NCBI GenBank assembly: GCA_001414345.1
Contig: LLCB01000292.1
Coordinates: forward strand, 1 to 64,000
Direction: 5' to 3'
From: Hymenoscyphus infarciens
Lineage: Eukaryota; Ascomycota; Leotiomycetes; Helotiales; Helotiaceae
Length of the DNA: 64,000 bases
Shown here piece after piece: positions 11,198 to 21,399 of this stretch (position 1 is the stretch's first letter; every line of letters starts with the position of its first letter). Under the pieces are notes generated by a model. That model searched no databases. It worked only from the letters and a program-made list of their open reading frames with translations, and was not told where the DNA came from. The translations under genes were made by a program, and so were the position numbers.

Positions 11198-11884
11198 CTT
11201 GATGCAATTGAAAGATTGAATGGTGAGTGGCGTGTTTGGAGGCCCAATTTCAATATTTTGGATTCTTTGGCTGATTGCTGGGGTTGACGTGTCTCGGGGA
11301 AAATTTGAATTCCTGGTTCTCACCTATCTTATCGTTAGCCTCAGATATCTTTACGAGTAGGTGCCGATGTCTCATGAACTTGGTAGTGACCTTTTGGGGC
11401 AACTAAGCAAATTGAGGGGCAATGACATCATCATAGAAAGGTGGGCTTACAATGTTCACAAGCGTTCGTTGTTCAACTATTCGTATTACTCGAGGTTATC
11501 CAACCGCTTGTGATCTCGAACTTGTCGCGAAGAAGGAGTGCTTCAAGTGAAGTTTTACCCCTCCACAGCGGACGGGCCCGATTAGTAACTTCAATCGAGC
11601 AAGGAATTCTCCCTTTCGGATTCCTTGATGCAAGTTGCTTATTCAGGATTGATTACTGTTTCCTTCTGCACTTGACTCTCGTTCACAAATATCACGAGTC
11701 CACATTCAAAGGGAAAGAACGATCAAACAAAACGTTGTTGAACTTTTCGGGATATCCTCGCTTTCGAGTCAAACTATCTCCCCGAAACTTCTCCATTTTA
11801 TCACAAAACATTACATCATCGAAAGCCTCCTCAGTTCTTCACTTATTTCCCTTCCATCCTAAACAATCCCTCAAACTTCTCATC
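11198..11884. promoter_or_regulatory. Shared divergent promoter region of the acetoin gene pair
   Basis: 687 bp lie between the start codons of the decarboxylase (-) and the synthase (+). The part next to the synthase start is rich in C/T tracts (11770-11880), typical of fungal core promoters. No specific binding site could be assigned by eye. Head-to-head placement makes joint regulation likely. Confidence 0.5.
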
Positions 11885-13715
11885 ATGGCCTCAGAAAAAT
11901 CCCCAGTAGCACAAATAATAGTGGAATCTCTCTACAACGCCGGAGTGCGGGTCGTTTTCGGCATCCCCGGCGCAAAAATCGATGCTATTTTCGATACACT
12001 ATCTGATCACCCTGAGATCCATCTCGTGGTTTGTCGACATGAACAGAATGCTGCGATGATGGCTGCTGCTGTTGGTAGGATTACGGGGACGCCTGGGGTT
12101 TGTATTGCGACTTCTGGACCGGGGGCGGGAAATTTGACGACGGGGTTGCTTACCGCTACTACGGAGGGGGATCCGGTTGTTGCTCTTGTTGGGAGTGTTC
12201 CTAGGTGAGTTTGTTTGAGTTGAGTGATGGCACTATCTTGCTATTTCACTTGCTAGACTCTTTCTGAGAAAAAGAGACTAACAGTTATACACAGGCTACT
12301 TAGCACCAAACATACCCATCAGTCAATGCAAGCCCTAGATGTCTTATCACCAGTTTCAAAGTTCGCTACCAACGTTGATGTTGAAGATCAAGCTGCCGAG
12401 ACGATTCTTGCTGCTTTCAGAAAAGCATCGACATCACCGAAGGGAGCATCCGTTGTCTCAATACCTATGGATGTAGCAGCCGGAAAATCAGTAATTACAG
12501 CTTTCCCATCGGAAGCTTTTCCAGCGCCACCATTTGGTCCTTCCCCCGAAATCTTATTGCAAAAAGTAGCTAGGATGATCGAAAGTGCCAAAATGCCGGT
12601 TTTGTTCTTGGGAATGAGAGCTTCGAGTGAAAAGGTCGTTACTGCAGGTACGTCAAATTCTTTTGTCTCTCAAAACTTTATCGAAGAACTGACAAACGAG
12701 TGTAGTACGCAACCTTCTCGCCAAATTCCCAATCCCAGTGGTGGAAACTTTCCAAGCAGCAGGAGCTGTACCTAAAGATCTTAAACATCTGTTCTTCGGT
12801 CGTGTAGGCTTGTTTCGAAACCAAACCGGAGATAGGCTTCTCGCAAAATCAGATCTCATCTTAACGATCGGCTATGATCCAACAGAATACAACGCGAACC
12901 AATGGAACCTCGACGGAAACTTAAACATTGTCCATGTGGATTTCCTAGCATGCGATTACGAGAAGTATTATCGTCCAAGCGTCGAGCTCCTCGGATCACC
13001 CGTGGAAAATATCACCTACCTCACGAAAGAAATTAAGAATGTACATGATTCTTCCAATTCCGAGTTCTGCCAAAAACTCACCCAAGACTTTGCTTCTTGG
13101 CAGAGTCGGAAGGAACTTCGTCGAGAATCGGGCCTTGTACATCCTCTACACTTTATTTCACTTCTTCAAGAACAAGTTTCTTCGGATACCACGGTCATTT
13201 CAGATGTAGGAACTGTATACATCTGGATGATGCGATTCTTCTTCGCCTACCAACCCCGACGTCTCCTCTGCTCTAACGGCCAACAAACCCTCGGTATCGG
13301 TCTCCCCTGGGCAATAGCAAGTTCCCTGGTCCAGTCTCCACCTTGCTCAGAAAAAGTCATTTCTCTCAGTGGAGATGGAGGCTTTATGTTCTCTAGCCAG
13401 GAGTTGTCCACGGCTGTTTTGCAAGGATGTAACATCACCCATTTCATCTGGAATGATGAGGCGTATAATATGGTTGAGTTCCAGGAGGAGATGAAATATG
13501 GCAGGAGTAGTGGGATTAAACTTGGAGGTGTGGATTTTGTCAAGTTTGCGGAGAGTTTTGGGGCTAAGGGGTTTAGAGTTAGTGATTCTTCGGAGTTGGA
13601 GAGGGTTATGGGAGAGGCGCTTGCTTGGAAGGGGGTGAGTTTGGTGGATGTTAGGATTGATTATAGTGGAGTTAGTGAATTGGCGAAGGAGCTTATTCCA
13701 GAGGAGTTTAATTGA
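11885..13715 (+). CDS. Acetolactate synthase, catabolic (AlsS-like) ThDP enzyme
   Basis: Condenses two pyruvates to 2-acetolactate with thiamine diphosphate. Exons 11885-12204, 12295-12647 and 12706-13715 give 560 residues, matching bacterial AlsS. Intron 1 has GTGAGT and GACTAAC; intron 2 (58 nt) has GTACGT. The N-terminal domain shows FGIPGAKID and the conserved glutamate of RHEQNA (E53). The C-terminal ThDP motif runs from GDGGFMF to IWNDEAYNM. Length, lack of a mitochondrial presequence, and the adjacent decarboxylase argue for the catabolic acetoin type and not the mitochondrial ILV2 enzyme of branched-chain amino acid synthesis. Other ThDP decarboxylases are possible but less likely given the neighbour. 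Confidence 0.92.
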
Positions 13716-13882
13716 TTTGCGGGAGAGACGAAGGAATGGTTTAGCTCAGGTGGCGAAAGGCATGCTAGGTGACGAGTTCATATGACTACTAAAAGTCAAT
13801 TATTCACAGTACATTTCAGTTGTCCAGGATACTCTGTTTTCATACTTGAGTGATTAACATCAGTTATGATGTTATCTTAGCT
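13716..13882. other. 3' flank of acetolactate synthase and left edge of the RIP island
   Basis: Ordinary sequence for about 150 bp after the stop, then a shift towards AT-rich DNA near 13860. From here to 29159 no open frame reaches 60 codons. Confidence 0.6.
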
Positions 13883-14024
13883 CTTATCCCCTAGAATAAA
13901 GATATTAGCCTTAGGCAAGAGGTTAAGGCTTGACCCCCCTACCCCCTGCTACCACTATTACCGATTAGGCTTAGACACCCCCCTTAACCCCTACTATTCT
14001 AACTTCTTTATTCTAGGGTCTAAG
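13883..14024. mobile_element. 142-bp inverted-repeat mini-element
   Basis: CTTATCCCCTAGAATAAAGA (from 13883) is matched by the reverse complement CTTAGACCCTAGAATAAAGA ending at 14024, about 26-bp ends with few mismatches. The interior is partly C-rich (CCCCCCTACCCCC) and only lightly RIP-mutated. Too short to code. It resembles a very small MITE or a fold-back repeat. No target duplication is evident. Confidence 0.55.
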
Positions 14025-14123
14025 GGAATTTAGTAATTTTTTTAATAAGAATAATAACTATAAGGTTAAGCCTTTAACTTTAAAGGGATATAACTTAATA
14101 ACTATAACTTAAGATAATATAGA

Positions 14124-14455
14124 GTAAGAATAGAATAAAAATTTATCTATTTTTCTATTATATCTAATACTTCTTTTTATAGTGCTAGTAGCTCTTTAGA
14201 GAAAGTACTAAGTACTAAAACCAAGTATTAAATTCTAGAATAACAACTATTAAATCGCGAAAACGCTTTTCTATAAGTACTTAGTAATAACGTAAAATAA
14301 CTACCTCTCTAGGTATATTAGAGGAAGGATAGAATAAAAATTTATATATTTTTCTATTATGTTTAATACTTCTTTTTATAGTACTAGTAGCTCTCTAGAG
14401 AAAGTACTAAGTATTAAAACTAAGTGTTAAATTCTAGAATAATAACTATTAAATT
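14124..14455. repeat. Pair of about 130-bp direct repeats with a 65-bp spacer
   Basis: 14124-14257 and 14323-14455 share long runs such as AATACTTCTTTTTATAGT, GAGAAAGTACTAAGTA and AAATTCTAGAATAA in the same order. They are separated by unrelated sequence (GCGAAAACGCTTTTC). This could be the right-hand repeat group (B1-A2-B2) of another split-repeat retroelement, or a simple tandem duplication. No coding sequence is attached. Confidence 0.7.
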
Positions 14456-14490
14456 ATAATATTACTTTTTATAATAGCACGAAAGACATA

Positions 14491-15290
14491 TAACTATAGA
14501 AGAGGTATATAAGAGTGCGTTTAGCAGAATAACATATATAAATACTAGGCTCTAATATAGAAGAAAAGGCTAAACTAGCCTTTTCTGACTCTAGGAGTAG
14601 ACAGCTATATATAAGAGGTTTTAGACGATATAAAAAGAGGTATAAAACTGAATAATAACATACGTTAGCTAATATAAAAGCCTAAACTCTACGAAGTACG
14701 TCCAACAGTGGGTGCAGGAATTCCGTGCGCATAGGCCCAGGTTCTGCCAAGCTACACCAAAATCACCATATTTTTACTAACTTCTCCTACTAATTATAGA
14801 AGAACGCTCTATTAGATTTATATAAAACGAAGTATTAAGAGTAGTATAACCTAATACTTGAACCTCCTTAGCTTTTAATTAGGCTAGAGTAACTTAAAGT
14901 CTATGCTATAATAATCTCTTAGAGACTTTATTAGTAAAATATTAGCTTTTAAAATTATATACGTAGCTTAGGAGTTATAACTAAGTAGTTAGTTGGGAAT
15001 ATGCTCTTCTTATAAAGCTCTACGTCTATGATCGTTGTTAGGATATGTTATACTATATATTTACTAGTTTATAAGGCTGTAAAGAGGGTGACTTTTGGTG
15101 TGTTTTCGGCTAAATTTAGAGGGTGCGCACGGAATTCCTGCACCCACTGTTGCGTCTAAAAGTCTAGACAAACGTATAGACGTATATAACCTTCTTAAAT
15201 TAGATAATATAAAATAACAACTACTAAAAGCTAAATATACTATAGCTAAACCTTAGATATAGCAGGTACTCTCAGCTATCTAGGATAGCC
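14491..15290. repeat. Terminal direct repeat, left copy (LTR-like), split by an insertion
   Basis: Starting TAACTATAGAAGAGGTATAT, this segment recurs at 28821-29159 with high identity in the same order once the 450-bp insertion at 14703-15152 is removed. The shared part is about 340-350 bp. CATA lies just before this copy (14487-14490) and just after the right copy (29160-29163), a possible 4-bp target duplication. The copies behave like LTRs of an element, but canonical TG/CA ends are absent, possibly through RIP. Confidence 0.7.
14703..15152. mobile_element. 450-bp DNA element with perfect 29-bp terminal inverted repeats
   Basis: 14703-14731 begins CAACAGTGGGTGCAGG and ends GTGCGCA. 15124-15152 is its exact reverse complement. 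CGTC occurs immediately on both sides (14699-14702 and 15153-15156), while the uninterrupted right LTR-like copy has a single CGTC at the same place (29021-29024), proving insertion with a 4-bp duplication. Similarity continues inwards (ACACCAAAA-TCACC against its complement). The outer 60-70 bp at each end keep CA/TG dinucleotides, but the interior is TA-rich. No open frame: non-autonomous. The superfamily is not identified; a 4-bp duplication excludes a simple TA-target Tc1 type. Confidence 0.9.
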
Positions 15291-17693
15291 TAGATAATAG
15301 GCTATTATATCTCTCTCTCTTAAAAAAGACTCGTTCTCGAGTCTATCTATCTTATCGTTCAAAGCTAAATCAGGATAGTATAAGTATTATATTTGTTATA
15401 TTTTATTAATTTTGTCGTAAGCGAGAAGGTAAGAGTTAGTAGCTAACCTAGTTTAAAGATACTTTATTTATTAAAATTATAAGTAAGATATTAAGATATT
15501 AGTTCTAAATCGTATTTATAGATACTTATAAAATAGAGACTTTGTTTCTAATCCTTTAATATTAAAAGCAAGTATTTACGTTTACTAAAAGAGTATAGTC
15601 TAATCTATCTAGTAGGTTAGAGAAAGTTTAAAGTTTAAAGTAAAATCAGAAAAAGTTTAAAAGTTAAAAGTAAATTTAAAGTAAAGTTAGAGGTTATTTA
15701 GTTAAGAGGTGACGTTAAAAGTGATAGTAATAACTTAGTTAAGAGCTTACTTTAAAAGTGTACTAATTTATATCTAATTTGAATTTTTTAAAAAAAGAGT
15801 ATAAGTTCGTCTAAGGTTAGTAGAGACTTAGAGTAAAGTTAGAAACAAAAAAGTTAATAATGTTATAAATAGTAATAACTTAGCTAAGAGGTTACTATCT
15901 TTTTAAGAGTATACTAATTCGTATCTAAGTCGAATTTAAATAAAAAAGAACTTCTAGCTTTACTAGAAGTAAAAGAAAGTAAGAAAGTAAAGACTATAAG
16001 ACTCTTATCAGAGTTAGTAGCGTTTCAGCTAGTCAAATAAACTTAATACCTAAGTTATCGTATTATCCGAGTAATCAGAGATAATAAAAAGAGTAGTTTC
16101 AGCTAGTCAAAAGCGAAGTTATAGCTAAATTGTTAAAGTTAAAAATACGAATATTAAAAATACTTATTCTCTTTTTATAGTTCTAAATCAGAGTACTTAA
16201 GGACTTTATTCGTATTCGTTTTTTTCTTTATCTTTATCTTCCGATTCTAATTCTACTTCTAAAGTAGAGAACGATTCACTATTATATTATAGAGAGTTTA
16301 GAGCTAATTTAGATAAGAAGAGAGAGGTATTTTAAGCTAAAATGCTAATATTATATAACTTAGTAGTTTAGTATATCTTCTTATCTATAGCTAAAAGATT
16401 AAACACTATCTTAGTAAAGTTATAATTCTAGCGTCTCTTCTTTATAGTAGCTAAGTTTTAAAGCTAGAGTATAATCTTTTCCTATATATATAAGAACCTA
16501 TTTGATTTATATACTTCTCTAAGTATAGCTATACTTAAGAAGCGACTTTTAAAATTAGTAAAAGTTTCTTTAGCGTTTATTTATAAGAATCTAAAAGCGT
16601 TCTAAGTATCCTCTATTTTATAACCAGTTAAAAAGTAGATATCTAAAAGAGTAACTATTTTATCTTAATCTTAGAAAGTATTCTAAACTAACTCTAACTT
16701 ATATCTAGGCTCTAGGTAGTTCCTAGCTAGTCTAGTTATTATACTCTAAATAAGAGCTTTTCGAGTTAGAGATAAACTATAGTAGTTAATATTTATATAG
16801 AGTCTATTATATACTAATATCTTCTATTATTAGTATATAAGTAAAATGCTATTATCTAAGAGTTTAATCTTTTTAGTTATCTTACTTTTTCGAAGTTAGA
16901 GAGGATTCGAAGAGGCTTTAGAGCCGTGTTAGATAGAGGTATATTAGAAGGTATTAGAGGTAGCTACTCGTAGCTAAAAAAGAGTATGAATTCGAGCTTA
17001 GAAGTAAGAGAGAGTTAGATTAGAGAGGGTTTAAAGACGAAGTATTTTATTAACTTTAAATTATAAGCTCGCTTATCTATCTTTCTAGCTTAGCTAGCTA
17101 ATTCCTTATTTCTTAATTCTCTACTTCTAAAGCTTATATAACTAACTATATCTAGTCTATATTTAAGAAGTTCTACTAGTCTCTTTAACTATTGTTTTAT
17201 TAGAATCTTCTAGATCTTAGTATACGAGTGCTATTTAGACGGCTTTTAGAAAGAGAGGTAGCTCTAGAAAGTTATTCAACGCCTTATAGCGGAACTGGTT
17301 TAGAGAGACCTAAGGTCTCTCGGAAATTCGACATAATATCGATTTAGAGAGAGTAGAGAAGAGTAAGGTCAGGTTTAGAAGCCTTCGCGATAACTATAGT
17401 ATATCGACTTATTTACTAATCCTAAGGTTATTAGGATTCTTAGAAACACTTAGCGTATTCTAATCTCTTAACGTATCTATAATACGATTTTTACTAGCTA
17501 TCTATATAGATACTAAACTCTAGTATTACTAGCTATCTAGGTAGTCTCTAATTACCTAGCTATATAAGAATACTATTATAATAGTCTAAATCTAAGCTAA
17601 ATCGACTTTGAAATAAAGAGCAACGATAAGCTTAAAGGAGATACTATTAAGACTATTACTAACGAAGAAGAGTTTAGCCTTTTTATATAATAG
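15291..17693 (+). mobile_element. Internal part of a RIP-degraded element, family unknown
   Basis: 2.4 kb of TA-rich DNA between the left terminal repeat and the DIRS-like element. Stops occur in all frames. A hairpin (AGACTCG-TTCT-CGAGTCT) lies near 15325. Fragments around 16860-17060 and 17390-17680 look as if derived from coding DNA, but I could not recover a known motif. It would be the body of the outer element if the flanking direct repeats are its LTRs. Confidence 0.45.
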
Positions 17694-17855
17694 TATAAAT
17701 AGAAAGGGTTTATAGTGAATTAAGGAATTAGCTTATTAAGTAGAGAGAAGATATATATATATATACCTTCTCTTATACTAAGTAACCTCTATTCTACTAA
17801 TAATACTTCCTGTCGCTTTTAACGTTGTATTTAGTATTAAGCTCTTTTTTAACCT
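17694..17855 (+). repeat. Split direct repeat A1
   Basis: 162 bp, matched without length difference by A2 at 28403-28564 (shared runs AATTAAGGAATTAGCTTATT, CTTATACTAAGTAAC and TTTAGTATTAAGCTC). Similarity stops sharply at both ends. Confidence 0.85.
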
Positions 17856-19859
17856 AATAATACTCTTATCTATCTATCTATTAAGAGAATACCTCTAAAG
17901 TATAGTAAATAAGTCGCTTATAAGAGTATTATTACTAAGGCTAGTAATAGAGCCGCGGAGGCGCTCTAAGCTTAACTAGTAGAAGACGATATTGAAGATA
18001 ATAAGCGTAATAGACAAGTTAGTAAAGTATACTATAACGCTTAAGTAGCTATATAAGTATAATATACTATCTAAGACGCTACTACTAATTAAGATAATAC
18101 TATAAACAGCGCTCGCTATCTAGCCTGTTAAAGAAGATAGCTATAAGTATAGTAGAACTAGAGTTAGACTTAGACTTCTATCTATAAAGTAAAAGCGATA
18201 GCGACGGCGACAGCGACGACGACGACGACGATAGCATCGATAAAGCCCTCTTCTAAGACCTTATCTAAGTAAATAGGCTAGCTAATAATAGACTACTAAA
18301 TAGCTCTCTTCTCTTTTAAGATAAATACTACCTCTAAGTTAATAGATATATAGATAGATATAATAGTAGATACTAGAGTTATATAGAGAGACTATTTAAT
18401 AGAGGATACTTTTAAAGCTTTACCTCTAGATATTCTTAAAGATACTCTTAAAGCTTCTCTTAGAGTAACTTCGGTTAAGATAACTTTAGTATAGAATACT
18501 CTAACTTTTAGAGCCTCTAGAGTTTTCAAGGCTACTTATAAGCTAATTTTAGCGTAAGATACTCTTATAACTTTAGTACTACTATCTAGAGCAACCTAGT
18601 AGAAGTTCTAGAGCTTAGCTAGAGTAATTAAAGTAATATCGCTATACTAGTAGTTACTAATTAAGAAGTAAATAAGCAGAGCCGACGATTTAATATACTA
18701 AGAAGAGAGATAGTATATACTAATAATACTTAATAAGCTAACCTCTCTTCTTATTAAGAAGTACTACTAATAAGTAAAGGAATTAATCTAGAAGGGAATC
18801 TAATAGAAGGAATATTAGTAGTAAATAATAATAGTAAGAATATCCTCTCTTATATACTTAGTATAATCGATAGCCTCTCTCTAGAGTATAAGAAGTACTT
18901 AATATAAATTATATAAGGTATATTTAAGCTAAGAGATCTCTACTACCTAGATAATAATACCTCTCTAATTAATAATAACGAAAGTACTATCTCTTTTAAT
19001 AAGGAAACTAGTATACTAAAGATTATATATTAGAGTAAAGAAGATACTAAAGGTCTTTAGATCTAATATCGCTAAGTAGTCTCGTTACTTTCTAGCGTAT
19101 ACTATATATATAATCTTCTTATTTAGCGAAGGTATCTATATTTAGCTTAATAACTTTAACTATAGAATTATAGACCTAGCTAAGAATTATACCTAGGTAG
19201 AGGTAATCTAATTAGCGCTATTCTAGTAGGAAAAGGTAGTTAGTAGAGGTAGATTAAGAGAGGTAGAATTATAAGAGATACCTAAGAATATAATCGCTTA
19301 ATACTATTAGATAAGAAGACTAGGCTATAATAGCGACGGAGGAGAAGAAAGAGAGAGTTATTAAAGTTATAATTAGAATAGTAATATCTCTTTATAGACG
19401 TACTTTAAGATAAGTAAACTAAGAGATTATAAAGACCTAAATTATACTTAAATCTATTTATAAAAAGAGGATAATAAGAGTAATAAGAAGGAGATAAAAA
19501 AGAGCTAAGAAGTTAGTATAGAAGAGATAATAGATAGAGACTATAGTAGTACTAATAAAGATCTTTTACTCTAATTTATATCTTCTTATTTATATTCTTC
19601 TATATATATTTAATCAAATACTATAGTATTCTTCTCTTTATATAATATATCGAAACTACTACTAGATATATCACTCTCTCTATTATCTCTTAAAACATAG
19701 AAGGCGCTATTACTCTAATATTCTAATTATTCGCTTCTAGAAAATATTAATAATATACTTCGATTTAGAGTACTAATTAGGTATAAGAGCTTAGAAGTTT
19801 TATATATATTAAAGAACCTCTTATTAGCTACTAAATTTAATAAGCTTTTAACTTTAAAA

Positions 19860-21250
19860 GTAAGAGACGATTTAAAAGCTAGCTTAATTAAGAAAGTTAA
19901 TCTATACTAGAAAGTATCTTTCGTAGCTTCTCTACTTAGTTTTATACTTAAACTAAAGCCTAATAGTAATTAACACTAAATATACTATTTATCTTATCTT
20001 AAAAGCTACTTAATAGATTATTATATATTAGACAAGTATATATACCTAAAGTATATCTTCTTCTAGAAGGTATTAGCTATAGTATAAGAAGCTAGCTAAG
20101 AGTATATAATACTTAAAAGAGATATGTCTAACGCTTTTTAAATAGTACTAATTATATTATAAATATACTAGCTTTTAGGTTTCTAATAGAAAGAGATTTA
20201 TTATACTTATATAATACTACTCTTCAGCCTCGCTATAGTACTATTTATCTTTAATATCTTTATAAAAGCTCTTAAATAGATAATATAGTTATACTTAAAG
20301 TAGTATATTATAAGCTACTATTTAGACAACGAGTTCGCTATATTCAAAGCTATTAAAGCTACGTCTTAATTCCTTAAAGAATAAGCTATAGAATATAGGA
20401 CTCTTACTTAAATATTAGATATACTAATTAATAATAAAAAGAGCGTCTAAAGTATACTCTTAGAAGTAATAGAGTATCTAATAGATACTATTGCTTTTAG
20501 AGTCTCTATACTACTAGAAAAGCTAGTAAAGATAAAGCTTAAAATATACTAATTTATTAACTATAGAAGTATTATCTATAATAAGCTTAAATCGCTTACT
20601 AGTCTCTTATCTTTTTATACTTCTATAGTATAATTAGACTAGGCTTTCTATTATAACTTTTAGACATTTATATATATATAGCTCGACTACGTATCTTATA
20701 TAGAAAGGAGGCGCCTCTTAAAGGAAGTCTAGGAGAACCTTAGATAGTAGAATAAGATATTACTATAGTTTAACAATATATACTTCTTTAACAATATCTA
20801 CTTATATATATACCTTTTTTATAATACCTCTATTAAAGGCCTAGAGACCTTCTTTTTAGAAGTAGACGATCTAAGATATGTTTAGTAAGAGTATATATAT
20901 ATACTATTAAAAGAACACGCTCTTTAGTTACCTCTTCTAGGGATTAGAAAGGACTCTTAATTTAATATAAATATCTTTAAAATTAAGATAGTAAGAGTAT
21001 TCTTTAAACGATAAAGAGAGAGTAATTATCTATATAGATAATACTACTATATAGATTAGACTTCTTAAGTAGTTCTTAAGATATTTCTATCAAAATCGCC
21101 TCTTATAAGCTACTTTATACTTAGCCGTCTAATTTAATATTAATATATAATTAGAGTATATACTAGGAGTAGATAATATCTTAGTAGATACTCTCTTATA
21201 TAATTTATATAGAATAGTAGCTAATTAGTACTTATATTAGTAGTTTCTTA
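19860..21250 (+). pseudogene. DIRS-like reverse transcriptase/RNase H remnant
   Basis: Reading through stops, the frame gives KLKPNSN, then HLSYLKSYLID-like sequence, ILKRDMSNAF at 20109-20138, SLAIVLFIFNIF, and the polymerase box YLDN at 20319-20330 (YLDD before mutation), followed by INNKKSV. Near 21166-21230 a different frame gives GVDNIL-DTL and a Trp-containing tail resembling the end of the DIRS RNase H (VDN-LAD-LSR). Many Trp, Gln and Arg codons have become stops (TGG/CAG/CGA to TAG/TAA), the RIP signature. Frames change between blocks, so small indels are also present. The assignment to DIRS-type RT rests on the block order and the YLDD context. Confidence 0.7.
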
Positions 21251-21399
21251 ATTTAATAATCTCTCTCTTAATTATCTTAAATACGTAAAGAATAAAGTTA
21301 GAATATCTAAGATATATATAAGACTTCTTTATTATAGTCTCTCGCCGAATACTTAGAAAGTATATTTATTTATTTATTACTATTTAACGTTAGACAGAG

